Assembly (NCBI GenBank): GCA_036345935.2 | Contig: JADWOT020001669.1 | Span: forward strand, 62,001 to 126,000 | Source of the DNA: Taenia hydatigena | Lineage: Eukaryota > Platyhelminthes > Cestoda > Cyclophyllidea > Taeniidae | Reading direction: 5' to 3' | Length of the DNA stretch: 64,000 nucleotides | Made by a program: the position numbers and the translations under genes | Shown: positions 1 to 12,780 of the stretch, piece by piece | Layout of the letters: every line of letters starts with the position of its first letter | Numbering within the stretch: position 1 is the first letter of the stretch | The notes under the pieces: model-generated | The model's database searches: none | Seen by the model: the letters and a program-made list of their open reading frames with translations, nothing else | What the model was told of the DNA's origin: nothing

Positions 1-1400
1 AGGAAGCCAATTAGCATACAAAAAGCCTGATAACAAATAAAAACTAAAAACAATAAAAAGGTGCCAAATACTTACCAGATTTCCAACTTGTTCGAGCAGA
101 TCCAGCCCCAATAACCGAAAGTAATGGGCACTAAGATGCACACCACTTATGTGATTCACGTGCAAAGCTAGCCAATCACTTTGTCCTCGTTCGATAAAAC
201 AAATAGACTTCTAATTTTTATGCATTTTTTTAAAAGCATGAAGTTGTTACAAATGCCTAATTTCTTACTTTTAGCAGTAAATTTAAAAAAATAAAAATTT
301 TGGCAAAATTTTGTATCAGGCGTTAGTAGGAAAACTAGCAACAAAACCTTGAAATAACAACGCCCTAAAATAACGTTTAAAGAACCACAAACTTGTGTAT
401 GCAATCTGATTAACAATGTAACGCCCGTATTCACTGTTTACTTGTATATCCTAACTGTTATCACGCTTGATATCGGCAACTAAGTTAATTTATAAAGCCG
501 ACTGTAGTGTACCTTTATATTATTTATTGTTGTAGCGTCCCGAGGCTCCCTTAAGGCAAAAGAAGGCAAAGTGGCAGGATAGAATACATACATTCACCGG
601 ACAGAAGGAAATAGACAGCTGTCATGGCCCGGAGGCCAGCCCACGCGGCTAGGGCAATATGGCCACCTCTGTGACCCTGACAGAAACCGGCAGCACAAAC
701 GGATAAAGTACTACAATTGTAGCTTTGATTTAATTCAATAGATTTATGACTTCCGACAGGAACTTGGATAACTCTGTCACCTGAGGTCTGATACGCAGAC
801 AAGTGATGAGCACAGCATCCGCAACGCCGTTGGACATCCATCAACCTTCCAGACATTTTATTATTAACAGAAGGAAGATGTGAAGTAACTGGGTCGAAGT
901 GTACGATCCGAAGCGCAAATTCAAGCTTACATAGAAAATTTAAAAAAGACCGGACAGCATAGAAGTATTGACGTAGGTGTGAATCCAAACAAGGATTGCA
1001 TCGAAAACACTTGCCTTGGAAGGATGCCACACATAATGACGCGATAATGAGGCCCTCAGATTGGGTTGGTGGTCTATCAAGAGGCCATGTAATGCAGTGG
1101 TAAGCGCTGAGCAGAGTTCTAAAATATTGCCGAGGACAAATGCATGGTTCCAGACCTCCTCCTCAAATATGCAGACAATACCCAACAGGGGCAATAGATG
1201 TATCAAATAAACACGAAGTTTAAACAATATTCTCTTCTGGCAAGTTAAATATCTTGCGTATTGGTTATTCGGTGCTTAGTTTAGTTGCGTAAATTAATTT
1301 GGCTAAGTATCCCCAATGTCATTGCAAAGTCGTTACCTGTGCAACGGAATTTAAATGGCATTTGAAATTGAAGAGAGCTAGGATTATAGCCTTGTCTGCC
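1..1400 (-). repeat. Unit A: inverted copy of the upstream/promoter part of unit B
   Basis: Read on the minus strand, this segment follows the same order of blocks as 12,790-14,160 on the plus strand: the stretch before 1,230, the block at 1,230-930, the 780-560 block, the AT-rich part, then the promoter-like segment and splice donor. Similarity is diverged but collinear. Around 370-300 it also resembles the start of unit C near 54,000. The copy runs off the left edge of the window, so the gene it would drive lies outside. No open frame is conserved between A and B across 1,230-551; frames shift between copies, so this part looks non-coding. Confidence 0.75.
76..185 (-). promoter_or_regulatory. 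Promoter-like segment and 5' non-coding exon of unit A
   Basis: On the minus strand a CCAAT box (plus-strand ccaat at 172-176) and an E-box CACGTG (157-162) precede a stretch that ends in a strong splice donor; the exon would end at 76 with GT at 75-74. The same arrangement occurs in unit B (13,985-14,084) and, without the E-box, in unit C (54,183-54,282). Keeping a donor in all three copies supports a transcribed, spliced leader exon. The transcription start itself cannot be placed. Confidence 0.45.
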
Positions 1401-1582
1401 TCAAATTGCGTGTATGCGTATCCTCAAGATTGCAGTGACACTCGCGTATATTTAGGAGACTGGGATTAGACCATGCCTCTTTTGAAGCGCAATGTTTGTA
1501 AATGTAGGCACATCTAATGAGGAGTGTTGGAAACTGCTACCAAACTGGGTGACTGTAAACTACACAGGAAGATCAGGAAGAT

Positions 1583-1634
1583 GAGAAGGAGGAGGAGGAG
1601 GAGGAGGATGAGGAGGAGGAGGAGGAGGAGGAGG
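1583..1634 (+). repeat. AGG trinucleotide microsatellite
   Basis: An almost pure run of AGG/GAG triplets. It gives a short arginine-rich open frame on the plus strand that I treat as an artefact of the repeat. Confidence 0.9.
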
Positions 1635-1639
1635 TATGC

Positions 1640-3230
1640 CTTCATTCAAAAGCAAACGGTGTCCTTGTCATTTTCTCAGTGGCCATCAACGACTACTACG
1701 ACGGCGACGCTCTAGATGGTGCCTGATCTTTAGAAGTAAAGTGAAGGCTTGGCGTCCATTTGAGTGAAGGTCTGTGAAGAGGAGGACGGAAGCATTGTTC
1801 GCATCTTAATTGGGCCCAAGAGTCGAAGCGGGATGAATTGCCATTGACCGTACAGAGCTCGCTAACAGAGAAACATTATGTGTAGTGAAAGCAACGAAAC
1901 GGCATTTGAAGGCCTTCTTGTAAGAGTAGCGTGATGCGCGTATCGCGATACCGCCACCCTCTTCATCACAATAAATGCGGTAGCATTACCTTGTCAGCAC
2001 ACTGAGGCAGCACGAGAAGCCTCCTTACTTTCAAGATGAATGGGGGGAAAATGTCTGCATGCACGCATGCTCGCCTACCCAAACCGCCATCAGCACAACC
2101 CTCAGTACAGGAAGGTAAGGCTTAAATTTATGAACAGCGTGTGCTTCATAACAACACAGTCCTAACAGTGGTAACTAGTGGTGTAAATGCTTCATTAGTG
2201 TGTTACCAAAGAGGGTTCAGGAGGAGGAGAAGGAGGGCGATTGCTGTTGCAACCCCCTTATCCCATTAGATGTCTACCTGCTCGTACTCTTCTGCTAGAA
2301 TGTTATGGAAGTGGGATTTGATTGCTACTGAATCGGCGCTCAGTAGGAGTTACATATCGAGGTGGATATTGGATCGGACATTGGCTAGGGTAGCAGGAGG
2401 GTTGAAGACAGTCCGAGACCGAATAAAGGGGGCGAGGAGAATAAGAAGGAGAAAAGGGGTATCCATCTGCATTTGATTTGCTAATTAAAGCACTCTGCCA
2501 CGTTATCAACAAGATGATGATGGTATTTCATAAGAAGACGCGGTCATTGGCGAGTCGTGAGCAAGTTCCTCAAAGTAATGTGATGGAAGGTAAGGAGGGA
2601 GAGCACCCTTTTCCTTACCGTTGCCAAACCAACTATCACTTCTTTAACAACTAGTCGTAAGCGATGTGAGGAAGAAGGATGATTAAGAATGAAAATCCAC
2701 CTGCCACACGATGACTTTGCTGTTCATCGACTCACTTATCCGCCCACCTACAAAGTCCCGCAAGCAGTGTAACCGCTTACACTTGTCAACTTCTCAGAAC
2801 TGATGAGCCAAATCTGACTCAACCTAATAAATTGTGGCATTGCCATCGCGCACAAACCTGCTACATGCTTCTACGATATTCCCCTTAGAATAAATTTATT
2901 AGCATTTGCAACTGAAAGCCTTGAGAAGTAACGCGAATCCACTCAGAGGACGTGACGAAGTCATGGAAGGAGCCTAGCCCTGAATAATGATGTCTGTTTT
3001 CCTGAATACCCTGTCCCTCCCACACGACAATTTTTATGGATAGCAAATTGCTTTGCAGCAAGAGTCCATGAATGAAATGCCAACACTCATATACCGTTCC
3101 ATAATAACCCTGGATTGTGGCATGCATTCGAATAAAACAAGTATAGTGAAGAAATGACTAAGAGCATTATTAGATTCGAAGTTCATTCCTTGTTAATTTT
3201 AAGGGAAGAATTGCCATACTAAAGGGGATG
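1640..3230. other. No gene seen
   Basis: Intergenic sequence with a second short AGG-rich patch near 2,219-2,240. Open frames on both strands are short and show no recognisable domain or splice pattern. Confidence 0.5.
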
Positions 3231-3231
3231 C

Positions 3232-3440
3232 TGCATGGTCTAGTTGAAGTACTTTGTTTGTGTGAGCTACCGGTTTCGGTCAGGGTCACAGAGGTGGCCA
3301 TATTGCCCTAGCTGCGTAGGTTGGCCTCCGGGCCATGCCAGCAACTCATTTCCCTCTGTCTGTTGTTCTACACCACTTCGCCTTGATTTAGTCTCCTACT
3401 TTCATTCCCCCTTCACTGATCCTTTTGAAAGCAAAAATGG
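3232..3440 (+). repeat. Dispersed ~200-bp repeat, third copy
   Basis: Closely resembles 13,425-13,620 (plus, within unit B) and 780-551 (minus, within unit A). The best-preserved core is the stretch around cagaggtggcc. Unlike those two, this copy is not embedded in a unit A/B-type block; I see no matching flanks. That suggests an independently dispersed short element rather than part of the segmental duplication. No RNA polymerase III boxes or tail were identified with confidence. Confidence 0.65.
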
Positions 3441-3683
3441 GATCGTTATTTTTTACTTCTCACTTCGTAATTTGTGTGCTTAACGAATTTTTACCTGCAT
3501 ATCTCACTGCTCAGTGCTTTTTCCCGTTGTAAAAAAGCCCTTTACCTGCTGCTCTACAATAACGGGTAAGACTGTGCTTTCCACTCTACACCGTCTGCTT
3601 CGTTTTCTATACGTATTTACGCCTGTCTGCCTGTTTTCCAAGTTTGGAAGGTCACCTTGATTGAGGTCTCACGAAAAGGTAGG

Positions 3684-3720
3684 AATGTGTGTGCGCTTAT
3701 GTGTGTGTGTATGTAGGTGT
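3684..3720 (+). repeat. TG-rich microsatellite
   Basis: Interrupted TG dinucleotide run. Confidence 0.8.
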
Positions 3721-3789
3721 GAAGACGCATTTCATCTCATTATCACCTTAAAACTTATCCTTCTAGCCGATCAAGGACAATGAAGAGGG

Positions 3790-3960
3790 CACTGAGAGAC
3801 GATGAGATAGGAGTGAATCGATGCTAAGTTCAATGGAAGTGAAGGTGAGAGGTGCGTGAGGGATCCAGAGGTGCAAGACGTTCTCGTTGCACTAAAATGG
3901 GGAAATAGAGGTAAGGAGCTGAAACGTGGGGACCAAATCATTGCTATTTTTCAATCCGGT
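3790..3960 (+). repeat. Fragment of the 42-45 kb tandem-repeat family
   Basis: The segment around gacgttctcgttgcactaaa resembles 42,085-42,125 (tandem copy 1) and more weakly 43,590-43,640 (tandem copy 2). It carries only the first part of that unit. Confidence 0.45.
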
Positions 3961-3999
3961 AGGTGCTTGATCATCCGTTCTTACTCCAATCATCCACGC

Positions 4000-6900
4000 T
4001 ACCTTACAGTGCCTAAAGTGTCTAACCACTGTATAACAAACATTAAACGCAACTTGGTGTGAATGACTTTTAAACCTTTTGTTGAGCCAAGTAGACGTCA
4101 AGATAGATTGCCATGCGTGCATTTGCTCTACTTTATGTTAAGCGTTTTGAGCTTTGTGTTTCGTAAAGATGTTGGGAGAATGTCAACCATCCCATTCCTC
4201 TTCCCTCCATGTTTTGCAATCCTCTAGCATCTTACACCTCGTCGCTGCTGATTTTTGGGATAAAATGGCGGCACAAATGAAATCATGCTTAGCGGCCATC
4301 CCTACGCGAGACAGACAACAAAGTAAATATTTGTACAGCTGAGTGAAGAATTGGTTTAGGTGGACTTGCAAGCAGAGTGGTAAAAGGCATTCACTTGAGT
4401 GAAAGAATAAAAATTTGCAGAAGAGTAGATTTGTCAGTTGCTACTGGAAGTGATACGCGGTCGGAGTGTAGTTACCTTCGGTCTACTTCTCATCAAACGC
4501 CTCCACCGTCTCTCTCTCGATAGTAACCTCGCCTGCAGCTCCCTTAACCTCCACTCTTCTATTTTAAGGACGCCAGAGGCCCAATGGAAAAAGAAGTCGC
4601 AGAAATTACGAGTAAAGTATTTCCCTTTTGTTCTCTTTTTTATTTGCATGCGTCGTTTTAGCAAAGTGCGTCCAACGTTCTACGAGCATCTGCCGGAAAT
4701 ATTAATGTTCGTGTGGTTTCTAGGCCACATAAAAGAATAGCAAGATTTCACCCAGTTCGTTCTACTCCTCCCCCTCCTCACTTGCATCTACATTCTTCTA
4801 CGTCTCCTTCTCTGCCACATTCTCTTACTGCTAGGCATCCAAAATGAGAAATTTCTGAGCGAGTCTCACAATGCTTTGCGAACCGTGTGCGATTTGGTAG
4901 CGTCAATCCCGACACTGCCACTGCTGCTATTTGTGTCGCCGCCTCGAATGCTATTAAAGACGATTGCAATCGGCTACCTCGCCAAATAAGACGGAGACGT
5001 ACAAATGGGTCGTTCTACACGCACAAGGACAGTACAGATAAAGGTGAGTATCTCATCTCTTCAGTGCAATTCTAAAAGTGCATTTGATCAACCGTCTGCA
5101 TAATAACCCGTATATTCCAAATGACTCGTAAAAAACATAAGCTCAACTTTCCACTTTTCCCCATCTTCTGCACTCGACTTGTTACTTGACGAGCAGATAA
5201 AGTTGGTTAGACTAGTGCGATAAATAAACACTACGTAATCCATCTTCCTTGGCTCCTTTGAAAGCACAAATCTACCAGTAGCGAAGCAGTCCGTTTCACA
5301 GCACTTACGGTGATTGTAAGCACTGTACTCGCCAGAGTACCGACTCTTAGATCAACACTTTTTTAGTCAGTCCCACCTAGGACTTGTATCTTCAAGTTTC
5401 CCGTTAAATGTCGCAGAAATTGTAGCTTCCTTAAACGCTGACTTTCATTTTGTTGCCACAACGACCACAGCTACCATTGTTGCGTCTCCAATCACGTGAT
5501 ATGCTACTCCCAACTTGCATTTATCCTTGCCATCTCACAGTAAGAAAATGCGAATTAGGTCGCATTGCAGCAAATTTGAGTGTGCAAGTATCTTCCACTA
5601 GCAGCATTCATAACAGTGGGAAGCAACGACCCCCGCATACCCATGAACCAGAACTCAGTGCAGTCATATCCTCAGTAGGCATTGTGAACCGCTCTATTGT
5701 TTCCATTTCCACAGTCTCTCTCTCTTGCGTTTTTCCACTTAGAAGCTCAAGAGTGATCCAGCCTCATACTAACTCATTGGCGGCTTGTGTCAGTAAGACA
5801 TTGAGAGGTTTGACCTTGCACCCCTCGTCAGGTGATTACAAACGAATTCCTTTGCTTAAAACCATTGCGCTACTGTGATTATGCTGCGTCGATCTAAGTT
5901 AGTACACATAGGGGCGATAGAAGCAAAAAGCTCAGGGCCTCTGACTCACTTTGCCGCGTTTTTCTGGTCCACATAGAATTTATGCTGTGTTTGAACATGT
6001 GTGCATAATTCGCTCTCTCAATCTCCTTCTCATTTCGCCATTAAAACAGACCAAACTTTGATAAATTCCAATTCACCGACGCCTACTTACAATTGCGGCT
6101 GGAGAATGTGATGAAAAAAACATTGCAAAACACGTAAACAGCTCCTTAGTTTCTCCATCTACTTAAATCTATCTAACTTACCTTGCTTTTGGATAGATTA
6201 TGCAGAACTAGAATTGGAAATAAGTTGTAATTTAGTTTGCTTGGGCTCCACCCAGTGTGAGTTTCCAACCTTGATACGAAACGCTTAAAGTAGCCTATCT
6301 ACAACTCGGAATTCCCTGTAAATATAGACTCTATGCAGTAATCGATCGCCCTTACTCTCCTTTTTTGAAGTTAAGAGATCTCACTTGATCTGGTCACAAA
6401 ATCAGCAGAAGACATCTATGTCTCTGCCATGGTGACCAAATCTACCCAAGGTCTCCCAAAGCCCATCCGCCTCGTCCACGGTAGCCATACACAAATGCCC
6501 GAGCCAAATGCAGATGTTAGACGAGGTTGACCAACTGAATTGTCAAAAATTGTCAGAACAAGGGATCAAGCATTACCTAATGTAACGCATCTTCTTCCAG
6601 CATCAAAGGTGACGAGAAGCAATAGTCGTTCTACGCGAGCGGGGTAGTAAAATGCATTATTTTGCCATTGGATGACAGCTGTCAAGTTCCTATTCCACAA
6701 TGGCATAAATCAACGGAATCGCTTGACCCGATGAGGGGTAGGAAGTCGTTTGAGACGAGAACATCAACAAGCAATCAGTTTTCCCTTCAAGAACGGAAAG
6801 CATTTCCTCAGTTGAATAGATTAAAATGTTGACACCAAATCTAAACTATCTGTTATATCTCTTCACATTCACACTTTGCCTTTACTGTCATTGTGGTGAT

Positions 6901-7960
6901 CGACAAGGCTGCGCCGAGGCTAACGACAGATCCCTTGATGTACCAAGCCTTCACGAGATCGAAACAGTAGCCGCGAGTGTAGATGAGAACGAAGTGATCG
7001 GAATAAGTGGTGGGAGCGAGGATGCTTTCATGACAGCCAGGTAGCGGCATCTTCCAACAATTTAAAAATTTGTCCATCACCATAGCTCAAAAATGGTTTA
7101 GTGATCTGCTTGTTCCAAAATTATTCATTTTCGTCATTGACCACTCGCTTCTGCTTGATGCCATGGCACTACATTCTGCAAAATGGCTAAACCGGTCTGC
7201 ATTGACCCATCTCCATGCAATGCAGTAATGTTAAATGTCAAAATGCTGCGTTAAGAACAAAATTACATTGATCAAATTCACAGGACTAGAAGTTAGCAAT
7301 TCATCGCTAATGGTAAGTTGAAGAGATGGTTGTAGCATTAGCATATCTTCCTGAGAACCTTGTTCAATGAAGCTGATTCAGAAATCCCCCATACTATGGC
7401 CATACAACTGCAGAGGCAGAACAACACCGAATCCTGCAATCAAATGGAAACTCCTTCAATGCGTGACTAACATGGGACAAGAGCGAGAAGAAGAAGTAAG
7501 GTGGGGAAGATGGTCGAGGGCAGGAACAAACAAATAACGGGTCAAAAGTTATAGGGAATCCAGCGCTATTCATTGAAGGCATAAAACGTAAAGGGATTCG
7601 CTGTCTTGTCGAATCAATCCGTGGAACCTGTCGCATAATTAACACCTACTCTTAGCCCTTCAAAGAGTTGAGCACGTACGAATTGCGCCCACAAACAGCC
7701 GAAATCACCATCAACCGCGGAAGCGGCAGCAGCAGTTTGCACAAAACGCGTTTCCGGTTTCTACCACTTGCCCTGAAGGTTGTATTTCCTTAACTTTCTT
7801 CCATGTGTTTCATTCCTTTAGCCAATTCTTTTTTCTCTTCTCACGCAATAGCAGCCATTCCACGGTACTGTCCCCTATAGTTGCAATGCGATGACAGCAA
7901 TCGTCGTCCCGTCCTGCCATCTCTGCCATCTCTGAAGCAAAGATAAATTAGCCTTGCGAA
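4000..7960. other. No gene recognised
   Basis: Open frames are short (the longest near 5,450-5,878, plus strand) with composition like the surrounding DNA and no domain that I recognise. No duplication partner was found elsewhere in the window. Confidence 0.4.
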
Positions 7961-7969
7961 TCCAAGTGT

Positions 7970-8390
7970 CACAATTAAGCACAGTCAAAGCACCCAATTG
8001 AATATCAGCAGGCGCAGGCTTACTCACCACTTGTGCATTGCAGCCAATCTCTCGCCTTCCTCAAGGTCACCTAAGGTCCTTCAGCGCACGCCATGTTTTA
8101 CAACGCAATGCCTTTGCGACAAATGAAGACGGTGGTGCATTCGGACGATAAGGCTGAATTATTTCTTAGTCACAGATTCGACTCTTCTGTGAACAAGACA
8201 AGCCCATCAACCTACAAATTACCATGAGGTGACGAGCATGGGTTTTATGATCTATCTTATAGACGAAAATGGAAAAGGTGTCGAGGCATATAAACTGGTT
8301 CTAGCAGCCAAATTTCCACTTACTCCGGGGTATTAATCTCTTAACAGGAAAAAATGGCAACCCAATAAAAACGGTTTTCTACGGAGTACG
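7970..8390 (+). repeat. Left arm of a large inverted repeat
   Basis: Reverse-complement match to 9,385-9,890. Matching landmarks include ccaagtgtcac at the outer edge, the stretch containing gattggctgcagtgcac on the right arm, a segment around gataaggctgaattattt, and gttttctacggagtacgt near the inner edge. Both arms keep a splice-donor-like sequence after the attggctgca block, and both encode a similar peptide there (plus-strand right-arm translation KRLAAVHK against RLAAMHK from the left arm read on the minus strand). The arms may therefore be duplicated exons. Confidence 0.7.
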
Positions 8391-8771
8391 TACTTACACA
8401 TTATCAACAATTACTGTAATTTTGCTCCATCCACCTGCAAGTTCAGACTTCTGATGCTAGAATGTTGGTCAATAGAAGACATCATGCAGTGTGGCACTGT
8501 AGGATTTCACAGTCGATACAGTTATCTTGGAAGAGTAGTAATTTATCCCCTAAGCTTCTTCTGGGAATCAACGTCTTCTCCTCATTCTAAAGTTTGTTAC
8601 GACTCCGCCCACTTGCAACCTTATAGGTTAAAACTGGTAAATGTGTGTTTGGCACTCATTTGGCTGCCAGAAAGGGGATAGATCTGCTTTATTCACCCCA
8701 AAGCTCTTCACCCTCTGCCCATGTTTGTGTGTCTGTATTAGTCATCCAGTTATCCATCAAAATTGCTCACC

Positions 8772-9348
8772 TCAAAATCTCACGTCATTTAAGCGATTCA
8801 CCCATTCACCGTACAGACCCCTAATAGACAGTTCTGAGTGTCCTCTTGCAAACGCCCAGTATTTGGTTTGACATTGTAAGGGAAGCCTTGTCAACTCAAT
8901 CCTCAAAATCATCTTCCCAAACACCTCTGCCTTTTCCTCCACGTCACACCCACCAACACTTGCTTCTAGCCAATTGCAAATCGCTCGGAACTTTGTTTCC
9001 TCACTCATGCCTTTCAGTCGTTTGCTTTCCAGCATCGTCTCGAAGTACTGGTTGTTGTCTGCATCAGTATCTCCCTTCGCAAGCACAGATCTTCAAAATG
9101 TTCTGCTATCAGTCGAATAGACAGTTCATCAGTCCACAGCTCAGCGTGAATTTTTGCTATCGACCACACCTCTGCCACATTGTCTAGAGAGATTCTTAAG
9201 TCAGACAGGTTCTAACACTAAATCAGGCTTCTCTCACAACGTTTCTTCGGAGCCGAGGTTATATGCTAGTGGATACAATTGTGCTGCATTCCCTGCAGAG
9301 ATTGTAAGTCTGCTTGTGCATACATAGTTGATGACAGCCTTGACTATG
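8772..9348 (-). pseudogene. BTB-BACK domain remnant (kelch-like family), frame-disrupted
   Basis: Two exon-like blocks on the minus strand. The first (9,348-9,238) follows a good acceptor and reads like the end of a BTB fold (VKAVINYVCTSRLTISAG, then a Leu/Ala-rich helix), with a donor after it. The second (9,183-8,772) reads NVAEVWSIAKIHAELWTDE then IAEHFEDL, the usual BTB-to-BACK linker. It then continues in another frame with YFETMLESKRLKG and FRAICNWLEAS, a BACK motif, to a stop at 8,772. The frame changes near 9,086 without a plausible intron, and the phase between the two exons also disagrees by one base. The recognition of BTB-BACK is from sequence pattern; the frame breaks point to a pseudogene or assembly errors. 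No kelch repeats follow downstream. Confidence 0.65.
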
Positions 9349-9384
9349 CTGAAAGAGGGTTAATGAAGGGAGTGATATGCACGT

Positions 9385-9890
9385 ACTCTGTAGAAAACTG
9401 TTTCCACTGTATTGCATTTAGTCCTGTTTAGTAGTCAATACCTTTAGAAAAAGTGGGAATCTGGCTGCTAGAACCAGTCGCTATGCCTCGACACCGCTTC
9501 CATCCTTTGCCTAGAAGTCGGAGCATAAAATCTATGTTTGTCGCCTCACAGTAATTCGTTGATCAATGAGCTTGCCACATTTACGAAAGACGTCAAATCT
9601 GTGAGTAGAAAATAATTCTGCTTTATCATCCGAATTCATCACCGACTCCACTTTTCGCTAAGGGATCGCGTTGTAAAAGGGTGGCAACGTGGTTCCTGCA
9701 AATGGCACGAGACGTGTGTGCGAGTGCGTGGATTAATGCAGGCGTGGCGAGCGTCGAAGGACCTAAGGTGACCTTGAAGAAACCAAGAGATTGGCTGCAG
9801 TGCACAAATGGTAAGCCTTCGCTAACTAATGTTCAATAGCTTGCTTTAACTGCGCGTAAGCGTGACACTTGGATTTGACTTCCAACTCTT
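9385..9890 (-). repeat. Right arm of the large inverted repeat
   Basis: Reverse complement of 7,970-8,390; see the left arm. The roughly 1 kb between the arms holds the BTB-BACK remnant. On the minus strand this arm contains an exon-like stretch after a pyrimidine-AG acceptor near 9,705 whose peptide begins HVATLLQRDPLAKSG. The left arm, read on its plus strand, gives a similar HVLQRNAFATNEDGG. Both then hit stops, so any coding exon is broken in both copies. Confidence 0.65.
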
Positions 9891-9899
9891 CGACTTGCT

Positions 9900-12780
9900 T
9901 ACGCGGGCACTGAAGTCTGCATTTTTGTTCTTAAACTGGCCAGCATTGACTGCAGGTAATGCTGACGGTGTCCAGAGCTTCTGCACTTGGGCAGTGCATG
10001 TTCTGCCCTCGTATCACGCCCACCTTTGGCTCCTGCGAAGACTCGTGAGGTATAGTGATGGCGGCAGAAAAGGAATGGAAGCCTAAATGAACCTTGGTTA
10101 TTAATGACAAGCCTTGAGGTGATGCGAGAAGAGCGTATGCTGCGGCTGAGGTGATCCGTGACGGCCTTAACAGAAGGATTGGAAATGATCTTTGGAAACT
10201 GCTCCTAAGGTGACACTACCCGTGGTCGGGATTCATCTGGGAATGTTTGTTGCAGAGCTGCTTGCATGAAGGAGTTCACTGCGTGAACCCGTGGTACAGC
10301 CCTAAATTATGCAAACCAACAACTAAATGTGCCCCTATGTAGCATCACCTACTTTGATCATAGTATAAACTTAGCTAATGAAGGTCTTTTATTTTCCTCC
10401 TTTATTCGCTTACCTCATATATTCTCATACGATTTTTCGTGAAATTGAAATTGTTAAGCCAGTACCTTGCTAACACAGAGAAATAAACATGCTGATTCAC
10501 AACTGGTCTTTAAGCGCACCCGACAGACTTGCGTGACTCATTTATCCTCTTCATTAGCAGTCAATGCCTCATCTACTTGGAGACAAAGACACCGGGAATC
10601 CATTTCTCCCATAAAGCCGCTAATAAGTTCATGTTAACACCGCTTTTGATTCGCCGTTGCTTTCAACCCATCGACGCCTCCAAAACTGTTCCAAGTCTAA
10701 GGTCGCTCAGGCCATTTTCGCACAAGCTTATGGACACACAGCTACTCCAGGGTGGTCGTAGTGCTAAAAGTCATCCGAATGATAAATGAGTGTGCTTACT
10801 GCCAACCAACTGTTGGAAGGGTTTTGCGGCCACCTACGAAGCGAGAGGATGACTTGAGTCAAATGTAGGTGCGATTGGAGGCAGAAAATCGGAGTAGAGG
10901 TGTGCAACTTCTTTAAGTGACTCCTCATACGCTGATGACATTTAGCAGTAAAATGGCGTCTGATTTCCTACGTGTAAGTCTCACCCCTTGGCGCAGCTCA
11001 CAGTTGTTCCTGTTGGACTGATTCACTTTTTGCAAATCAAAGTAAACAGATAATACTGGCATTTTTTGACTTGTGGACGATTTGGTGGCATCAAGTTTGA
11101 GAGGGCAGCCTCCAATATGCTATTGTTATTTCCAAAATCGAATTGAGTCTCAAAAACACAAGTAGACAGAAGGTTACTTCGTAAGATCATCGAGGTGGAG
11201 TGCCACTGACAGTTTTCGAAATTGCAGTGTCTGACGTGCAGCCCAACTTTACTCCACTTTCCTCTGGTCATTGCAGCGATTTAACTAGATTTAACTATTA
11301 TCCTGATAGCATTATAAATGTCATTTTTGCGATTTGTCGATTGCGCAGTCACATGTTAACCCTTTGCGATCAAATGCCACATAGTTAGCCTTGATTTACC
11401 ATGGTGTTCTATTCGGTGCATTCAGCATGGAGAAAACCTTTGTCTAGATTGATGCACCAACTTTTGAAATGAGGAAGCAATTTGGATTAAAAACATTTGA
11501 AGATTTATCATTAGTGCCAATATGTTATTGTTTACTAAAATGGCAAATTTTACTTTAAAGCGAGTCAAAAATAGTAGATGTAGCAGCATACAGTTTGTAA
11601 CTGCAACTTTGCACTGCACATCACTGCTCATTTTTACTACCGAATTCACAGTCGGTTTTTTCCACCACTGCTACTGATTACTTGGTAGTAGTAGTGGGGC
11701 CGTCACAATCCGATGCTAGTTCTGCTGCAGTTATCACAGAGAAGGATATCTTTTTTGCGAGAGGGAGACACTGACGAATGGTAGGAACGACAGTGTGAGG
11801 CAGGCTGAAAGATAGAAGACTGTACAAGGCGTAGAAGGGCATGTCTGACAGCTTGTTTTGTGACTGAACACATCGAATCTGAAGCATGCAAGTTGACCAG
11901 TAGCACATGCCGCGTGGTGTCTCTTAGTGTCGTCTGGTGTAGGCTTCAAACAACACTCCCTGTAGGTATTTTTGTGAGAGCAGGCTTAACTTGCGTTTTT
12001 GCATCTCCACCTTGTCCGAATTTTGTGTATTTTAGTGCATGCAAAGGAGGTGAAAATGAATAAGAATCACCGTTACTACTGTGCTTTGGGTTAAGTGCAC
12101 CACCATGATGCAACTGCTTGTTATCGGCTTTAAACTGCCGATGTTTGCTTTTGGGAGGGCACCTTTCGAACATGTTGGGGCAGTAAGAGCAATGCAAATT
12201 GACGCCCCACTTCTGACGATTTCCATGCAGCTAAAAGATGTGTATTTAAGGTTATTTGTTACTTTGCATCAGAGATTGCAATAAAATGTATTGCACCTCT
12301 CCGGTGAAGAGAAAGCAATACAAGTGTGCAGCTAAGAGGGACGAAAGGATAGTTGGGTGCAAGGCGAAGACGAGACGTTCACAGAAGGTAAATAAAGAAA
12401 GGGGTGGGAAATGCTCATCGTTGAATGTCTTGACACAGGGCTGCGGTACCACCTTCCTTGTTCTCTCCCCTCCTTTTTCCATATGCATATAAGTCCATTT
12501 CATTTGCACATTTATCTAACTATGTATTCGAGTAAAGTATGCAGTGATCGACTTTGTGGAAGGAGTCTGAATTTCTATCAAACGGCACACTCGAAGACGC
12601 AACCCACTGTTCTACCGTGATAGGTGAATTAAACTAGAATACCAGTTGCGACGATGCTGAATCAACGCATACGATGAAGGAGAGGGCGAAGGAAGAACAC
12701 CTGACCTTTAAGCTCTGCGATTTCTTTTTCTATTGGCCCCTTGACGACCTTAAAATAGAAGAGTCTTCCAAATGTGTGTA
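9900..12780. other. No gene recognised
   Basis: Only short open frames on both strands. An 86-codon frame at 10,529-10,789 (plus) has no recognisable domain. I see no repeat partner in this window. Confidence 0.4.

Noticed and set aside
551..1227. Two overlapping minus-strand frames of 95-159 codons
   Set aside because: The duplicate in unit B (13,020-13,560) does not keep either frame, so this shared sequence is treated as non-coding repeat.
1524..1715. Arginine-rich 63-codon frame on the plus strand
   Set aside because: It is produced by the AGG microsatellite and has no conserved flanking coding sequence.
8846..9187. 113-codon plus-strand frame
   Set aside because: It is the antisense of the BTB-BACK sequence on the minus strand, which carries the recognisable domain.
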